This document shows, one piece after another, positions 29,753 to 39,698 of a DNA stretch of 42,148 nucleotides. Each line of letters begins with the position of its first letter. Position 1 is the stretch's first letter. Origin of the DNA: Terfezia claveryi (Eukaryota; Ascomycota; Pezizomycetes; Pezizales; Pezizaceae). The notes under the pieces were generated by a model. That model was not told where the DNA came from and did not search any database. It worked only from the letters and a program-made list of their open reading frames with translations. The stretch lies in contig WHUX01000333.1 in the NCBI GenBank assembly GCA_015179025.1, forward strand, positions 1-42,148, written 5' to 3'. The position numbers and the translations under genes are program-made.

Positions 29753-31020
29753 AAAGGGATCAAGAGGCTAAGAAACAACAGCCAACACAAGAAGCTGCAC
29801 ATGTAACTGTGGAACAAGCATATACAAGTGTTAGTTCTTCCTCTCCCCCAGCCTGGAAATTTGATTCCTGTGCAAGTTCTCATATGTCATATGATATAGG
29901 ACAATTCGATACAATCTCCATGCATAATGGAACTATAAATGTAGGAGGCAATGGCATTCTACAGGCAGAAGGGATTGGCACAGTTCGTTTGAATTGTTTG
30001 CTTCCTGATGGCTCAGTTAATCCAATTGTGTTAAGGAATGTATTATATGTCCCTACTCTTTGTCATAACTTGTTTTCATGGAATTCAGTTCGTTCTAATG
30101 GCTTTATATGGGAAGCAAAAGGAAATTGTGGATACTTGTATACAAAGAATAGAAGTCTAGTTCTTGTTACAGAGTTCTATAATAGCCTTCCTTATATTAT
30201 TGAAGCACCAGATACACAAGAAAAAGCGTTTATATCTTATGAAAATACCTTTGAACAGTAGTATAATGCTTTAGGACATCCATCAAAAATTGATCCTACT
30301 GTTTATTATGATGGATATATTATACCCTCTATTCCAACACAATTCAGTTGCACAACCTGCATTCAAGCGAAATCAACTCACAAAGTACCAACAACTCATG
30401 GTCTTCATTCATCACGACCCTTCGAAATTATCCACAGTGACTTAAGCGGTATTGCTCCAGTTCCTTCTTATGGCAACACATGCTACTATATCACCTTTAT
30501 TGATGATTTTACACGAATGGTTTGGGTTTACTTCTTAAAAACTAAAGATGAAGTATCCTTAGCTATTGAGAACTATACCAATATGATTGAACGTCAATTC
30601 TCTACTACAATCCTATGTTTCAAGACAGACAATGGAGGAGAATATATCAATCATAAAACTAAAACCTTCTGGAATCAAAAAGGAATTCAACATGAACCGA
30701 TTCCCCCTTATAGTCATGAATCAAATGGCATACCAGAACGTTATAATCGAACCATTCAGACCATGATGCGAGCTATGTTACTTAACATCGATAAACGACT
30801 ATGGGCTGAAGCTTGTGCAACAGCAGTATACCTTCGAAATCGACTTCCTCACTCATTTCTTAATGGAATTACTCTATTTGAAGCCTTATATCATACCAAA
30901 CCAGAAATTTCGCATCTTCATCTATTTGGTTCATCTTGTTATGTTCATATACCAAAAGAAAAGCGTCCTGCAGGATCAAAAGTTCATCCACGAGCTGAAT
31001 TAGCAATATTTATTGGTTAT
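29620..31020 (+). pseudogene. Copia-1 zinc knuckle, protease and integrase
   Basis: The frame enters at 29620. The knuckle (29683-29742) has the unusual spacing C-x2-C-x10-H-x4-C. The protease-like motif is WKFDSCASSHM near 29857-29889. The pre-integrase zinc region ends with CTTCIQAK, and the core has HSDLSG near 30433, FKTDNGGEY near 30620 and ESNGIPERYNR near 30718, the D, D and E of the DDE triad. One TAG at 30259-30261 interrupts it where a Trp is expected (TGG to TAG, as in WHQSFGH of Copia-2). The frame otherwise stays open to 31020, where Gypsy-2 cuts in after FIGY. Confidence 0.88.
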
Positions 31021-31565
31021 TGTAACGGGGGCTCAGGGGACAAGGTGACCAAGGGGTATGCCAGGGCGAGGACAGGAACAAGATGAGACACATGTAGGAG
31101 CGCTACGTGTGTGATCAGGGGAAAGGCTAGGGGCAAGGCAAGGGTAGGGCTAGGGTAACACACACACACACACACGTAGGAACCCTATGTGTGTGACTGG
31201 GGAAGGCTGGGACGGGGGACAAGGGCAAGAGGCACGAGACACGCGGAAGCGGTTGCCGTGTGTGTCGGAGGGAGGCAGCTGTGCTGCAGAGTAGTTCACG
31301 AGACAAGGGGGGGTACACAAGGGAGGTGCACAAGCGCTGGGAGAGGCAAGGTCCTGTATGGGATATACAAGACATTGGATAGGGATCCAATGACAGTACG
31401 AGGGACAGGGGCTATATATACATAATTCCGGGCCAGGGCAATGGAAGGAATAAGCTTCCCAAGATCCCCTATCTCGGAAGCCAAGCAAGATAATGATAAC
31501 CCATCAACGACACCCGAACAAGCCTGTTGGAGTGTCAAATCAAGACTAAGAACACGGTTGTGACA
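31021..31565 (-). repeat. Gypsy-2 3' LTR
   Basis: This 545-bp LTR, read on the minus strand, starts TGTCACAACCGTG and ends CCCCGTTACA. ATGTATATATAG near 31415 is a plausible TATA box. It contains a (CA)n run at 31159-31175 and two copies of an ACACGTAG-like inverted motif. The short open frames in it on either strand are not supported as genes. Confidence 0.85.
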
Positions 31566-31750
31566 CTATCCCCCCTTTAGGCTGGAGCTCCAGCGACTAG
31601 GAGGCCTGGGCATGATAACCGGCAAAATCAACAAAGGAAACAACAACAACAAGGTAAGGACAAGAACCCTAACTCCGAACAACCTGACAACAACAGAAAA
31701 CAACAATCATAATTCCAACTCCAAATCAACGAAGACAAGACAAAAATATC
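31566..31750 (-). other. Gypsy-2 3' untranslated region and polypurine tract
   Basis: The tract CCTAAAGGGGGGATAG (minus strand, 31566-31581) abuts the LTR. The rest, up to the pol stop, is A/C-rich on the plus strand with no visible feature. Confidence 0.75.
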
Positions 31751-32585
31751 ATTCAGCTGGGTGAGGCTTGAGAGGGTAACGCTTGTGGAATAGGGTGACC
31801 AGGTCGGGGGCGTTTTCCAGATCCTCTGCTGGTTGCCAGGTGGTCTCCTCGTCCCCTAACTATTTGACCTTGTACTGAACTCGTCCATAGCACTTCCTGG
31901 AGTCCAGTACCTCCTCAACCTCCCACTCCTCTTCACCTGCAATCACTACGGAAGGAGGGGGGGGGTGCTTTTGCCCTGGAAGAGGATCGTCGGTGGCTGG
32001 CTCGATCTCCGAGACATGAACGACCGGATGTCGCTTGATCTCCCTGGGAAACCTCAGTCAGTAAGCATGAGTGCCCACAGCCGCTAACACCTCGTAGGGA
32101 CCTAGAAACTTGTGATCTAGCTTACGGGAGGGCCGTTCTGTCCGGAAGTGTCTGCTAGAAAGACATACCTTGTCTCTAGGCTGGTACCTTGGGGCTGGCA
32201 ACCGTGATCCGTTGGCATATTCTGCTTGCCTGGCCTGGGCATACCCTAGCTCAGCCTTCAGGGTATGGTGGAGTTCAGTGATTCCAGCTGCCAATTCCTT
32301 AGCCGGGGGATGGGCTTTCTGCAGAGGCGCTAAGGTATCCACGAATCGGGGGTGCCAACCGTAATTGGCTAGGAAGAGAGAGGTTTTCGAGGACTCCGAG
32401 AACTGGTTGTTGGCGGCGAATTCGCAAGTCGCCAGCAACTAAACCCAGTTGTCCTGCTAGTAATTGACGAAAGGCCTCAGATACTGCTCCATAATGGCGT
32501 TCATCCTCTCCGATTGGCCGTCCGTCTGGGGGTGGTAAGCTGTTGACAGACGAACTTTGATCCCCAGAAGTTCGCAGAAGGCTTG
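31751..32585 (-). pseudogene. Gypsy-2 integrase C terminus and chromodomain, with stops
   Basis: It continues the integrase after the stop at 32588-32586: [17 protein letters not shown] carries the catalytic Glu, and an SH3-like segment (LDHKFLGPYEVLAAVGTHAY) follows. Nonsense codons at 32459-32457 and 32441-32439 (CAG to TAG), 32060-32058 (CGA to TGA) and 31858-31856 (TGG to TAG, in VKWLG) are transitions. A frame change lies between 32058 and 31858, probably at the nine-G run near 31960. The chromodomain (EWEVEEVLDSRK...TTWQPAEDL) ends at the TGA at 31753-31751. Its third cage position is Asp (WLGD), not Tyr, so methyl-lysine binding may be weaker than in Gypsy-1. Confidence 0.85.
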
Positions 32586-35099
32586 CTAGAATTCTGAGGT
32601 AAACTTGGGCCCACGGTCGGACACGATCGATTCAGGGAGGCCATGGTACCGGAATACATTATTGAGGTAGAGGTTGGCTAACTTCAGAGCGGAGCAGGTA
32701 TCCCGGCAAGGTATAACATGCTTCATCTTCATCAACCGGTCTACCACCATTAGGATGGCATTGAACCCTGCATCTTCCGGCAATCCCGTCACGAAGTCCA
32801 TAGTCAGGTGCAGCCACGGCCGATCAGGAATATCAAGAGGTTTCAGGGTGCCATACGGGGCGTGGCGGACAGGCTTAGCACGCTTGCAAACGTGGCAGTT
32901 CCGTACGTACCGCTCCACGTCCTTCTGTTGGTCAATCCATGTGTACTCCCTAGCCAGAAGCTCTAACGTTTTGGCCACTCCAGGGTGACCTGCAACCAGG
33001 TTATCATAGTGTTCCTTGATCAATCGAAGGCGCAGCTCTCCTTCCGGCACATACAGCCATTCGAGGTGGTAGAGGAGGCCTTCCTGGACGGTACACTCGG
33101 CTAGGGAGATCTTGGGGTGGCGGCGCTGGCCAGAATCCACTGCGGTGATAATTTCCTTGGCTAGGGGGTCGTCCTCATATGCCTGTCTCACCAGTTGTCG
33201 GAGGTCAGCCTCAGCTTCCGCATCAGCAAGGACATTGGCCGCCAGGTCAAGGTTTTCGGGCTTCAATACCACCTGATTTTGGTATTTTAGCCTTTCATCC
33301 CCCCCTTTAGGGAGATCTCCTGATCTCCTGGTTAGTGCATCCGGCTTACCGCCCGCCTTTCCAGGCCGATACTTGATCTTGAAGTTGAATTGAGATAAGA
33401 ATTCCGACCACCTAGCCTGCCGTCGGTTCAGCAGCTTAGTGGTGGTGAAGTACTCAAGATTCTTATGATCCGATAGCACCTCGATGATCCTCTTGGCTGA
33501 TTCCAGATGAGGCCTCCATTCCTCAAAAGCTCGGACAATGGCCATTAATTCCTTATCATAGATCTCATAATTACACTCCGCCGGGGAGTGTTTTTTGGAG
33601 AAATAGGCCACTGGGTGGAGGGCTCCATTGACATACTGGGACAGGATTCCGGCGGAGACATAGTCGGAGGCATCTGTTTCCACAATACACTCGCTATCGG
33701 GATCAAAGTGGGCCAGGATCGGGGCTGAGCAGAAGGCTTCCTTTAGCTTCTCGAAGGCCGACTGGGCTTCTGGATTCCACTGGAAGCGCTGGCCTCTTTC
33801 CATGCCCTTGGTCTTGCTTAATGCTGTCAGTGGTGCCACGATTCTCGAATATCCCAGGATGAACCGGCGGTAGAAATTGGCAAAGCCCAAGAAGGCCTGT
33901 ACATCCTTGAGGTTGGCAGGGGTTTCCCAATCCTGGATTGCAGTAACCTTGGCAGGGTCCATTCTGATACCGTCCGTGGTTATTATCAGGCCCAGGTACT
34001 TCACCTCTTGGACGTGGAATTCGCATTTCTCGGGTTTAAGGTATAACCCAGCTTGTTCTAGCTTCTCTAGCACCTGCCGGACGTGGATTTTGTGTTCCGC
34101 TAGGGTATCCGAGTAGATGAGGATATCGTCCAGGTAGGCGGTGCAGAATACGTCCAGAAAGTCCCGCAGAGTGTCATTGATAAAGTGCTGAAAAGAGGCG
34201 GGGGTGTTGGTTAAGCCGAAAGGCATCACATTATACTCAAAATGGCCATATCGCGTCCGGAAGGTAGTTTTCCACTCCTCCCCCTCAGCAATTCGTACCA
34301 AGTTGTATGCCCCTCTCAGATCCAATTTGGTAAACCATTTTGCCTTGGAAAGCCTGGCTAATGTCTCCTGGATCAGGGGCAAGGGGTATCTGTTCTTGAC
34401 TGTTATCTCGTTCAGGCCACGATAAACAACACACAACCGAAGAGAGCCGTCCGACTTCTTCACGAACAGCACCGGGGCACCCGCTGGAGAGGAGCTGTGG
34501 TGAATGAAGCTCTTGTTGAGGTTTTCCTCCAGATACTTTTTTAGAGCTTCCAGTTCCATCTGGGACATCCCATAGAGAGGTCCATATGAGGGGATCTTAT
34601 CTTCTACCAGCGGGATTGTGTGGTCGTATGGTCGATGGGGGGCAAGCTTCTCCGCGGCTTTCTCAGAGAACAAGTCAATGAATTCGTGGTATTCACCCGG
34701 CACCATGGACTTCCATTCTTCCTTGGACCGCAGCTTATTGATTTCTAGGTTAACTTCGCAGATTGATAGAGTATGGGCTTTCAGCTTGTTGCTTTTGGTA
34801 AGGTAAGCAAAGGCCCCTGCTCCAATGAAGTTGATATCGAGGGGTTTTAGTGGGGGGGTTTCTGCCATCACCTGGCTAGGATCCTCTATCGGGGGTGGTA
34901 GGGCACATAATCCTTTAACGGCAGTCTGTGGGGCACCGCAGTGCTTCTTGCAATACCCGCTGTTAAAGTTCAAGGTGTAAGAGCCAAAGTTAATGGAGAC
35001 ATCATGCATTCGGAGCCAGGGGATCCCCAGGATAATGGGGTATTTGAGCTTGGTTACGAACATGGGGAGGCTTTCCAAATGGTTTCCAATGGCACTAGG
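32586..35099 (-). CDS. Gypsy-2 pol: end of protease, reverse transcriptase, RNase H, integrase
   Basis: This is the longest open frame in the window (830 residues from the Met at 35078), and it is open upstream to the Copia-2 junction at 35099. It starts at the end of protease (LGIPWLRMHDV near residue 17). Reverse transcriptase motifs are LCVVYRGLNEI, KLDLRGAYNLVRIA, MPFGLTNTP and AYLDDILIYS. RNase H has VETDASDYVSAG, YDKELMAIVRAF, LSDHKNLEYF and PDALTRR. Integrase shows H-x3-H and CHVC, then LTMDFVTGL and VSDRGPKF. It ends at TAG 32588-32586, where CAG is expected. The intact length despite insertion on both sides suggests moderate age. It cannot be expressed as full pol without protease and the integrase end. 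Confidence 0.93.
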   Translation of the reverse strand, partial: PSAIGNHLESLPMFVTKLKYPIILGIPWLRMHDVSINFGSYTLNFNSGYCKKHCGAPQTAVKGLCALPPPIEDPSQVMAETPPLKPLDINFIGAGAFAYLTKSNKLKAHTLSICEVNLEINKLRSKEEWKSMVPGEYHEFIDLFSEKAAEKLAPHRPYDHTIPLVEDKIPSYGPLYGMSQMELEALKKYLEENLNKSFIHHSSSPAGAPVLFVKKSDGSLRLCVVYRGLNEITVKNRYPLPLIQETLARLSKAKWFTKLDLRGAYNLVRIAEGEEWKTTFRTRYGHFEYNVMPFGLTNTPASFQHFINDTLRDFLDVFCTAYLDDILIYSDTLAEHKIHVRQVLEKLEQAGLYLKPEKCEFHVQEVKYLGLIITTDGIRMDPAKVTAIQDWETPANLKDVQAFLGFANFYRRFILGYSRIVAPLTALSKTKGMERGQRFQWNPEAQSAFEKLKEAFCSAPILAHFDPDSECIVETDASDYVSAGILSQYVNGALHPVAYFSKKHSPAECNYEIYDKELMAIVRAFEEWRPHLESAKRIIEVLSDHKNLEYFTTTKLLNRRQARWSEFLSQFNFKIKYRPGKAGGKPDALTRRSGDLPKGGDERLKYQNQVVLKPENLDLAANVLADAEAEADLRQLVRQAYEDDPLAKEIITAVDSGQRRHPKISLAECTVQEGLLYHLEWLYVPEGELRLRLIKEHYDNLVAGHPGVAKTLELLAREYTWIDQQKDVERYVRNCHVCKRAKPVRHAPYGTLKPLDIPDRPWLHLTMDFVTGLPEDAGFNAILMVVDRLMKMKHVIPCRDTCSALKLANLYLNNVFRYHGLPESIVSDRGPKFTSEF

Positions 35100-35739
35100 T
35101 ATTGAAAGGTTACTATGAGCGGAGGTATCGCGGTAGTAATTACGGAGGTAGTAGCGGTGGACAGTAGTGCTATTAAGCAGAGAATACGAGCAAACAGAAG
35201 TGCGAGAGAGCCGATGGTTGAACTATGTCGAGAGTAGACAGTCTATTGAGTCTTATCGAGAAGTGTGTAGAACTAGATTCAGGAGTAGGAAACTCATATA
35301 TAATAGTACGAGTTGAGGGTAAAGATCTAGTAAGAAAATCTAAGTTACATAACCTAAGAATAGTATATCGTGCACATGTGAATGAAGAAATACATGGAGG
35401 TGTGCGACTGAGACAGTAATATGAGTCAACGAATATAATAGAAAGTCATAGAAGTGGTGATCGTTGAGTCATAACAACTGAGACAAGTAAGCAGTAACCT
35501 TAAGTAGTAAAGCAGCATCATGCAATGATAATTGATACTAAGTTAGGAAAGTAAGCAGAGATAATAAGAACATGTGAAACGACATGTGAATACATGTGAA
35601 AGAAATAATACAAAAGTCCTTAATCGGGTAGCAAGTGTCCATATTGGGTATCAGCATGATGTGGAAGTAATCGTAAGAGAGAACGATGTATTGTATGGAA
35701 ATACTTAACTATATCGAAAGGAAATGATTATTTTCAACA
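35100..35739 (-). repeat. Copia-2 3' LTR
   Basis: This 640-bp LTR, read on the minus strand, starts TGTTGAAAATAATC after the purine tract GAGAAGGGG, and ends TTTCAATA at 35100, a near-perfect inverted copy of its start (TGTTGAAA) except for TA in place of CA. It has several CACATGT words near 35580-35610. No coding sequence is supported within it. Confidence 0.8.
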
Positions 35740-35753
35740 CCCCTTCTCACTTG

Positions 35754-36566
35754 TTATCCCATGATTAATCCTTTGAGATAGGAGAACCGTGGACCAGGAA
35801 AGGCCTTTGTGCATATGTCCGCTGGATTGTGTTCACCAGGAATGTGTAACAGCATGATAGTGCCAGAGTTAACGAGTTCGCGAACGAAGTGGTAAGCAAC
35901 GTCAATATGCTTTGACTTATCGGAAATTCGAGGATTATGAGACAGGTCGATAGAGCCGTTATTGTCACAAGAGAGGGCAGAAGGAATATCTTTGATAGAG
36001 AGCTCACTTAGTGCATTCTGAAGCCAAATTTGTTGTTTAGCAGCAGTAGAACCAGCAATGTATTCTGCTTCAGTAGTGGAGGTTGTCACGCATTTTTGTT
36101 TTTGTGATCTCCAGCAGATAGTACAAGAGGCGAGCTTGAAGATATATCCTGAGGTCGATCGTCGAGTGTCACGACATCCAGCAAAGTCTGAATCAGTAAA
36201 TCCTTCGAGTGAAAGAGGTTGTCCGAGTTTGTAGGTCAAGGTAAGATCGTAAGTATCCTTAAGGTAGCGTAGGACTCGTTTGACTGCTCCGAGGTGATCC
36301 TTCGATGGTTTGTGAGAGAATTGTGAGAGAAGAGTTACAGAGTAAGCCAGGTCAGGACGTGTTCCAATAACTGCATACATGAGTGATCCAACGATTTGTT
36401 GATAGAGGGAGATGTCGGTAACCTCATCTTCATCTGTGCATTGTCGAAGAATATAGTTCGAGTCAAGAGGAAGAGTGACGGGTTGCAGTCCATCATACCG
36501 AAACGTTGAGGATCTTGTCGATGTAGGAGGATTGGGATAGTGTGATACTATGCTTAGAGTACTCAA
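35754..36566 (-). pseudogene. Copia-2 RNase H and C-terminal pol
   Basis: The open frame shows the copia-type connection and RNase H region: QQIVGSLMYAVIGTRPDLAYSV, GFTDSDFAGCRDTRRSTSGY (catalytic Asp residues), TTEAEYIAGS (Glu), SCDNNGSIDLSHNP, and the copia hallmark KHIDVAYHFVRE, ending HNPADICTKAF. It stops at 35756-35754. The first residues before about 36500 are out of frame, marking a length change near the end of reverse transcriptase. Confidence 0.9.
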
Positions 36567-37206
36567 TTCGAATTCCTAGAAGCCAATGTAAGTTACCCAT
36601 ATCAGTTAACTTAAACTCTTGTTTGAGTGACTGTTTGGTAGACTTCATAATGGCTGAGTCTTTATATCCGAATAAAGTAATGTCGTCGACATAAAGGGCG
36701 AGTATGATTGTGCCAGACTTATGGATGAAGACGCAGGGGTCAAAGGCACAAGCAGAGAAATCTATTGTCAGGAGGAAAGATGTTAATCGTCCATACCACT
36801 GACGAGGAGACTGCTTTAATCCATAAATGGATCGGTTAAGTTTAGCACACATGCCGTCAATTCGGGTGCCTTCCGGGAGTTGCATATAGATAATTTCGTT
36901 CAAAGAGCCGTAAAGGAAGGCTGCTTTGATATCCATTTGTTGAGGTTCCATTGGAAGTGGCAGATAAAGCAATAAGGAGGCGGAGAGAGTCGTATCGGAC
37001 AACAGGAGAGAAGATTTCATCGAAGTCTGTGCCGGTTGTTGAGAGAAACCTTGAGCGACTAGACGAGCCTTGTACTGATCGATATTCCCATTAGCATCTC
37101 GCTTAATCTTAAATACCCACTTGCTTCCAATAATATTCCTATCCTGTGGTATTGGAACTACTTTCCAAACATCTTGATCCTTCATAGCTTCCAACTCATC
37201 ATTCAT
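36493..37206 (-). pseudogene. Copia-2 reverse transcriptase
   Basis: The sequence reads DQDVWKVVPIPQDRNIIGSKWVFKIKRD, then KARLVAQGFSQQ, QMDIKAAFLYGSL (first Asp), KLNRSIYGLKQSPRQWY, and ALYVDDITLFG (catalytic YVDD). A segment near 37020-36960 is out of frame (after FSQQP, recovering at QQMDIKAAF), so two compensating length changes are present. It lies downstream of integrase, the order that defines Ty1/copia. Confidence 0.9.
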
Positions 37207-37385
37207 AGCCTTTCTCCATTTTTCTTCATCAGGTGAATTAACAGCCTGTTTAAAGGTTCAAGGTTCATCACCATGTTGTAAGACTAAAGCGATCAACACT
37301 TTATCTTCTTCGTTATCCTCATCAAAGACTTCAGGTGGGTCTTCGATTAATCTGGATCGACCATCAAACTGTATCTTTGTACCAA

Positions 37386-37817
37386 TTATAGGGACAATGG
37401 AGCTTGTGCAGTTCCGAATTTTATTGGCTTGAAAACAGCTCGACCTGCCTTGGTAATGGTTGTAGGTCTAACTATTTTTCTGCTAACGATTCGGGTGAAG
37501 TTTCCATCGTTGGAGTCATCGGGTAAAGATTGTCGAAGGTCTTGAGGAAGTGAAGTAAGTGGTGAATATTGATCTCGATTTTGAGGTGGAGGAGGTAAGT
37601 GAACTTGTGGAGTTGGTTTGGATATAGATCCAGTAGCTGGTGGAGGAGGTGATGACGTTGTAGTTGATGTTGGAGGAATAGGTGGTGAGGAAGTAGTTGT
37701 GTCCGATGTTGTTTCAGTCGGATGGGAAAGAGTCATTCCAGGGAACCATGCTTTATGAACGAGTGGGTGTCCCTTGAAATACCATTTTCTGCTTGTTTTG
37801 GATTTCGTATACACCAT
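37386..37817 (-). pseudogene. Copia-2 linker between integrase and reverse transcriptase
   Basis: A Ser/Thr/Pro-rich stretch (TTSSPPIPPTSTTTSSPPPP) of low complexity is followed by a basic segment (RIVSRKIVRPTTITKAGRAVF). Such variable linkers are common in copia Pol. The start (MVYTKSKTSRKWYFKGHPLVH) has a frame change from the preceding integrase piece. About 180 bp (37207-37385) continue the linker towards reverse transcriptase (NEEKWRKAMNDELE near 37215) in another frame. Confidence 0.75.
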
Positions 37818-37836
37818 TGTTGCCAGAGATATTCGT

Positions 37837-38397
37837 TTAGGAATTCTGAGCTAGTGTATGGGTTACTTCAAGTGGAGAAGTAGGAGGAGAAGCAGTATTC
37901 GTAGTTGGCGACCGTGATGGATTAGTCGAGTTAGATGTAGGTGGAGTACCCCTTCTGGAGTTGTACTCGGTCCGAAAATACATCTTGTGCTCGAACTGTA
38001 TAAGTATGCTTTCTAGAAGGTACATGGACCTTATAGATAGCTGTGCTATTAGTATAACCAATGAATATACTTTCTCAGCCCGTGGTAGGAGTTTACTGCC
38101 TGCAGGTCGTCGTTCCTCAGGTATGTGTATATAACATTCCTTGCCGAAGGGTTGAAGGTGAGAGATGGTAGGTTTATTGCCGTGAAAGACCTCGTAGGGA
38201 GTCTTCCCTTTAACAGCACTATGAGGTGACCGATTTCGAAGATAGGTCGAAGTTGAGCATGCTTCAGCCCAGAATCTTTTGTCCATATTCGTCAACATAG
38301 CCCTCATCATGTTCTGTATTGTTCGGTTGAAGCGTTCAGCTACTCCATTAGATTCATAAGAGTAAGGGGGCGTTAGTTCATGCACGATGCCTTTTGA
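37837..38397 (-). pseudogene. Copia-2 integrase, C-terminal part
   Basis: It follows a TAG at 38400-38398 in the same frame (CAG expected). HELTPPYSYESNGVAERFNRT holds the catalytic Glu; WAEACSTSTYLRNRSPHS and KTPYEVFHGNKPTISHL are typical of copia integrase. After RAEK, near 38070, one base is missing (TATTCATTGG where TATTTCATTGG would preserve the usual FIGY), so the remaining residues are partly out of frame. Confidence 0.88.
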
Positions 38398-39698
38398 CTA
38401 AAAGAACTGTTCAATATCTTTGTTAACATACTCTCCACCATTGTCAGTACGAAACCGTTTAACATGGTGTGACGTTTGCTTTTCAACCAAGGTAATAAAG
38501 TCTTGAATTGATTTGGTTGAGTCGGATTTCTGTTTAAGGAAGTAGACCCAAGAAGCACGAGAGTAGTCATCAATAAGTGTGATGAAGTAGCTTGCTCCAC
38601 CAAAAGAGGGTGTGGGGAGTTTACCACTAAGATCTGAGTGAATGAGTTCGAGAATATTGGAGGCACGAGATGTTGTAGACTTAGGGACAGAGTGAGTAGA
38701 TTTGGCGAGTATGCATGACTCGCAATGATAGTTATCAGGGGGTGTTAGGAGAATATCACCGTCAGAGTAGAGTTCTTTATGTTTGAGGACAGTAATGGCT
38801 TGATGACCGAATGACTGATGCCAGTGATCGATAGTTTTTCGAGAGGAGGAAACCAATGCCTTTTCATTTGACTCAATAATAAACGGGAGACTTCCAACAA
38901 ATTCCACCATGAATAACATAGAATCATTGCCTTTCTTCGTAACATAAAACCCAGAGTCCATAGAAAAAGTAGAAAGACGAGATTGAACAGCATTCCAAGA
39001 AAACAGTGAGTGACCAAGAGAAGGAACATATCGAACATTGACAAGACGAACAGTTGAAGTAGAGCCGTTAGGAAGTAGACAGTTAAGAAGGACTGTCCCT
39101 TTTCCTTTAGCTTCGAGGAGATTATTGCCTGCTCCTTCTACAGTTCCACTATCCTCTGAAAAGTTCTTGAAGTGTCCTATGTCGTTGGTCATGTGAGCAC
39201 TGCACACTGTATCGAATTTCCAGATGGTTTTTCGGGATGGGTTACTGACGCTGAGAGCCTCGTCCTTGGAGCTATCAGAGCTGCCAACGATAAGAGCCTG
39301 TTCCTTCTTGTCTTCCTTCTTTTTATCCTTCTTCTTATCCTCATTTGACTTCTTCAACTTCTGACACTTTTGCCATGTATGACCTGTGTATTTGCCGAGT
39401 TGATGCTTCTTGCAATAGGTGCATTCCACATCGGAGTCCTTGTTCTGTTGTTGTGATTGCTGCTGTTGAGGCTTGCCTTTCTTCTTGAAGGAGGCAGACA
39501 GAGCAGTATCCCGTTTTTCGATTTCGGAACCAACAGAGAGAAGTCGTAATTTTGCATCGGCATATGTAAGGTCAAACTTAGTTGAGAGGTTGTCGACTAT
39601 ATTAGAGTGATGTTCGATGAGGAAGGAGAGGAGGATATCCATTTTAGCTTCATCCTTATCAAGGAAAGTGCGGAGGGATTTGCGATATTCATCTGAAG
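38398..39698 (-). pseudogene. Copia-2 gag C terminus, protease and integrase N terminus
   Basis: An open stretch of about 430 codons. The first residues (MSPRD) belong to the LTR of E and are not native; native sequence begins TSDEYRKSLRTFL. It contains the end of the gag domain, a Gln/Lys-rich linker, the knuckle C-x2-C-x10-H-x4-C (near 39425-39366), a Lys/Glu-rich stretch, the protease-like motif WKFDTVCSAHM near 39218, the pre-integrase zinc region (HWHQSFGH...CESCILAK) and the first two catalytic Asp residues (HSDLSG, FRTDNGGEY). It is cut by TAG at 38400-38398. Confidence 0.9.

Larger units (their letters stand above)
28565..31020 (+). mobile_element. Copia-1, 5' half, cut by Gypsy-2
   Basis: A Ty1/copia element with LTR, half-tRNA primer site, gag, protease and integrase in the copia order (integrase before reverse transcriptase). 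It stops inside integrase at 31020, where the Gypsy-2 LTR begins. Reverse transcriptase, RNase H and the 3' LTR are expected to the right of the window. The last five bases, GTTAT (31016-31020), should recur at the far end of Gypsy-2. Confidence 0.88.
31021..35099 (-). mobile_element. Gypsy-2, 3' two thirds, inserted in Copia-1 and cut by Copia-2
   Basis: This is a minus-strand Ty3/gypsy element of a different family from Gypsy-1. The 3' LTR (31021-31565), polypurine tract, chromodomain, integrase, RNase H, reverse transcriptase and the end of protease are present. The 5' part is interrupted at 35099 by the Copia-2 LTR. Its codon use is markedly more G/C-rich than Gypsy-1. Confidence 0.9.
35100..39698 (-). 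mobile_element. Copia-2, inserted in Gypsy-2 and cut by copy E
   Basis: A minus-strand Ty1/copia element with 3' LTR (35100-35739), RNase H, reverse transcriptase, integrase, protease and most of gag. It is interrupted at 39698 by Gypsy-1 copy E. The gag N terminus and 5' LTR should lie right of the window. CTAGG (35095-35099) is the expected target duplication on this side; TGAAG (39694-39698) is that of E. Neither partner is visible. Confidence 0.9.

Noticed and set aside
31110..31160. TAGGG-rich stretch resembling telomere repeats
   Set aside because: Units are irregular and lie within an LTR; no (TTAGGG)n array is present.
31127..31538. Overlapping frames of 78 to 112 codons on both strands
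   Set aside because: They lie wholly inside the Gypsy-2 LTR and are due to its G/C-rich, repetitive composition.
35225..35419. 64-codon frame
   Set aside because: It lies inside the Copia-2 LTR, antisense to the element, and has no recognisable domain.
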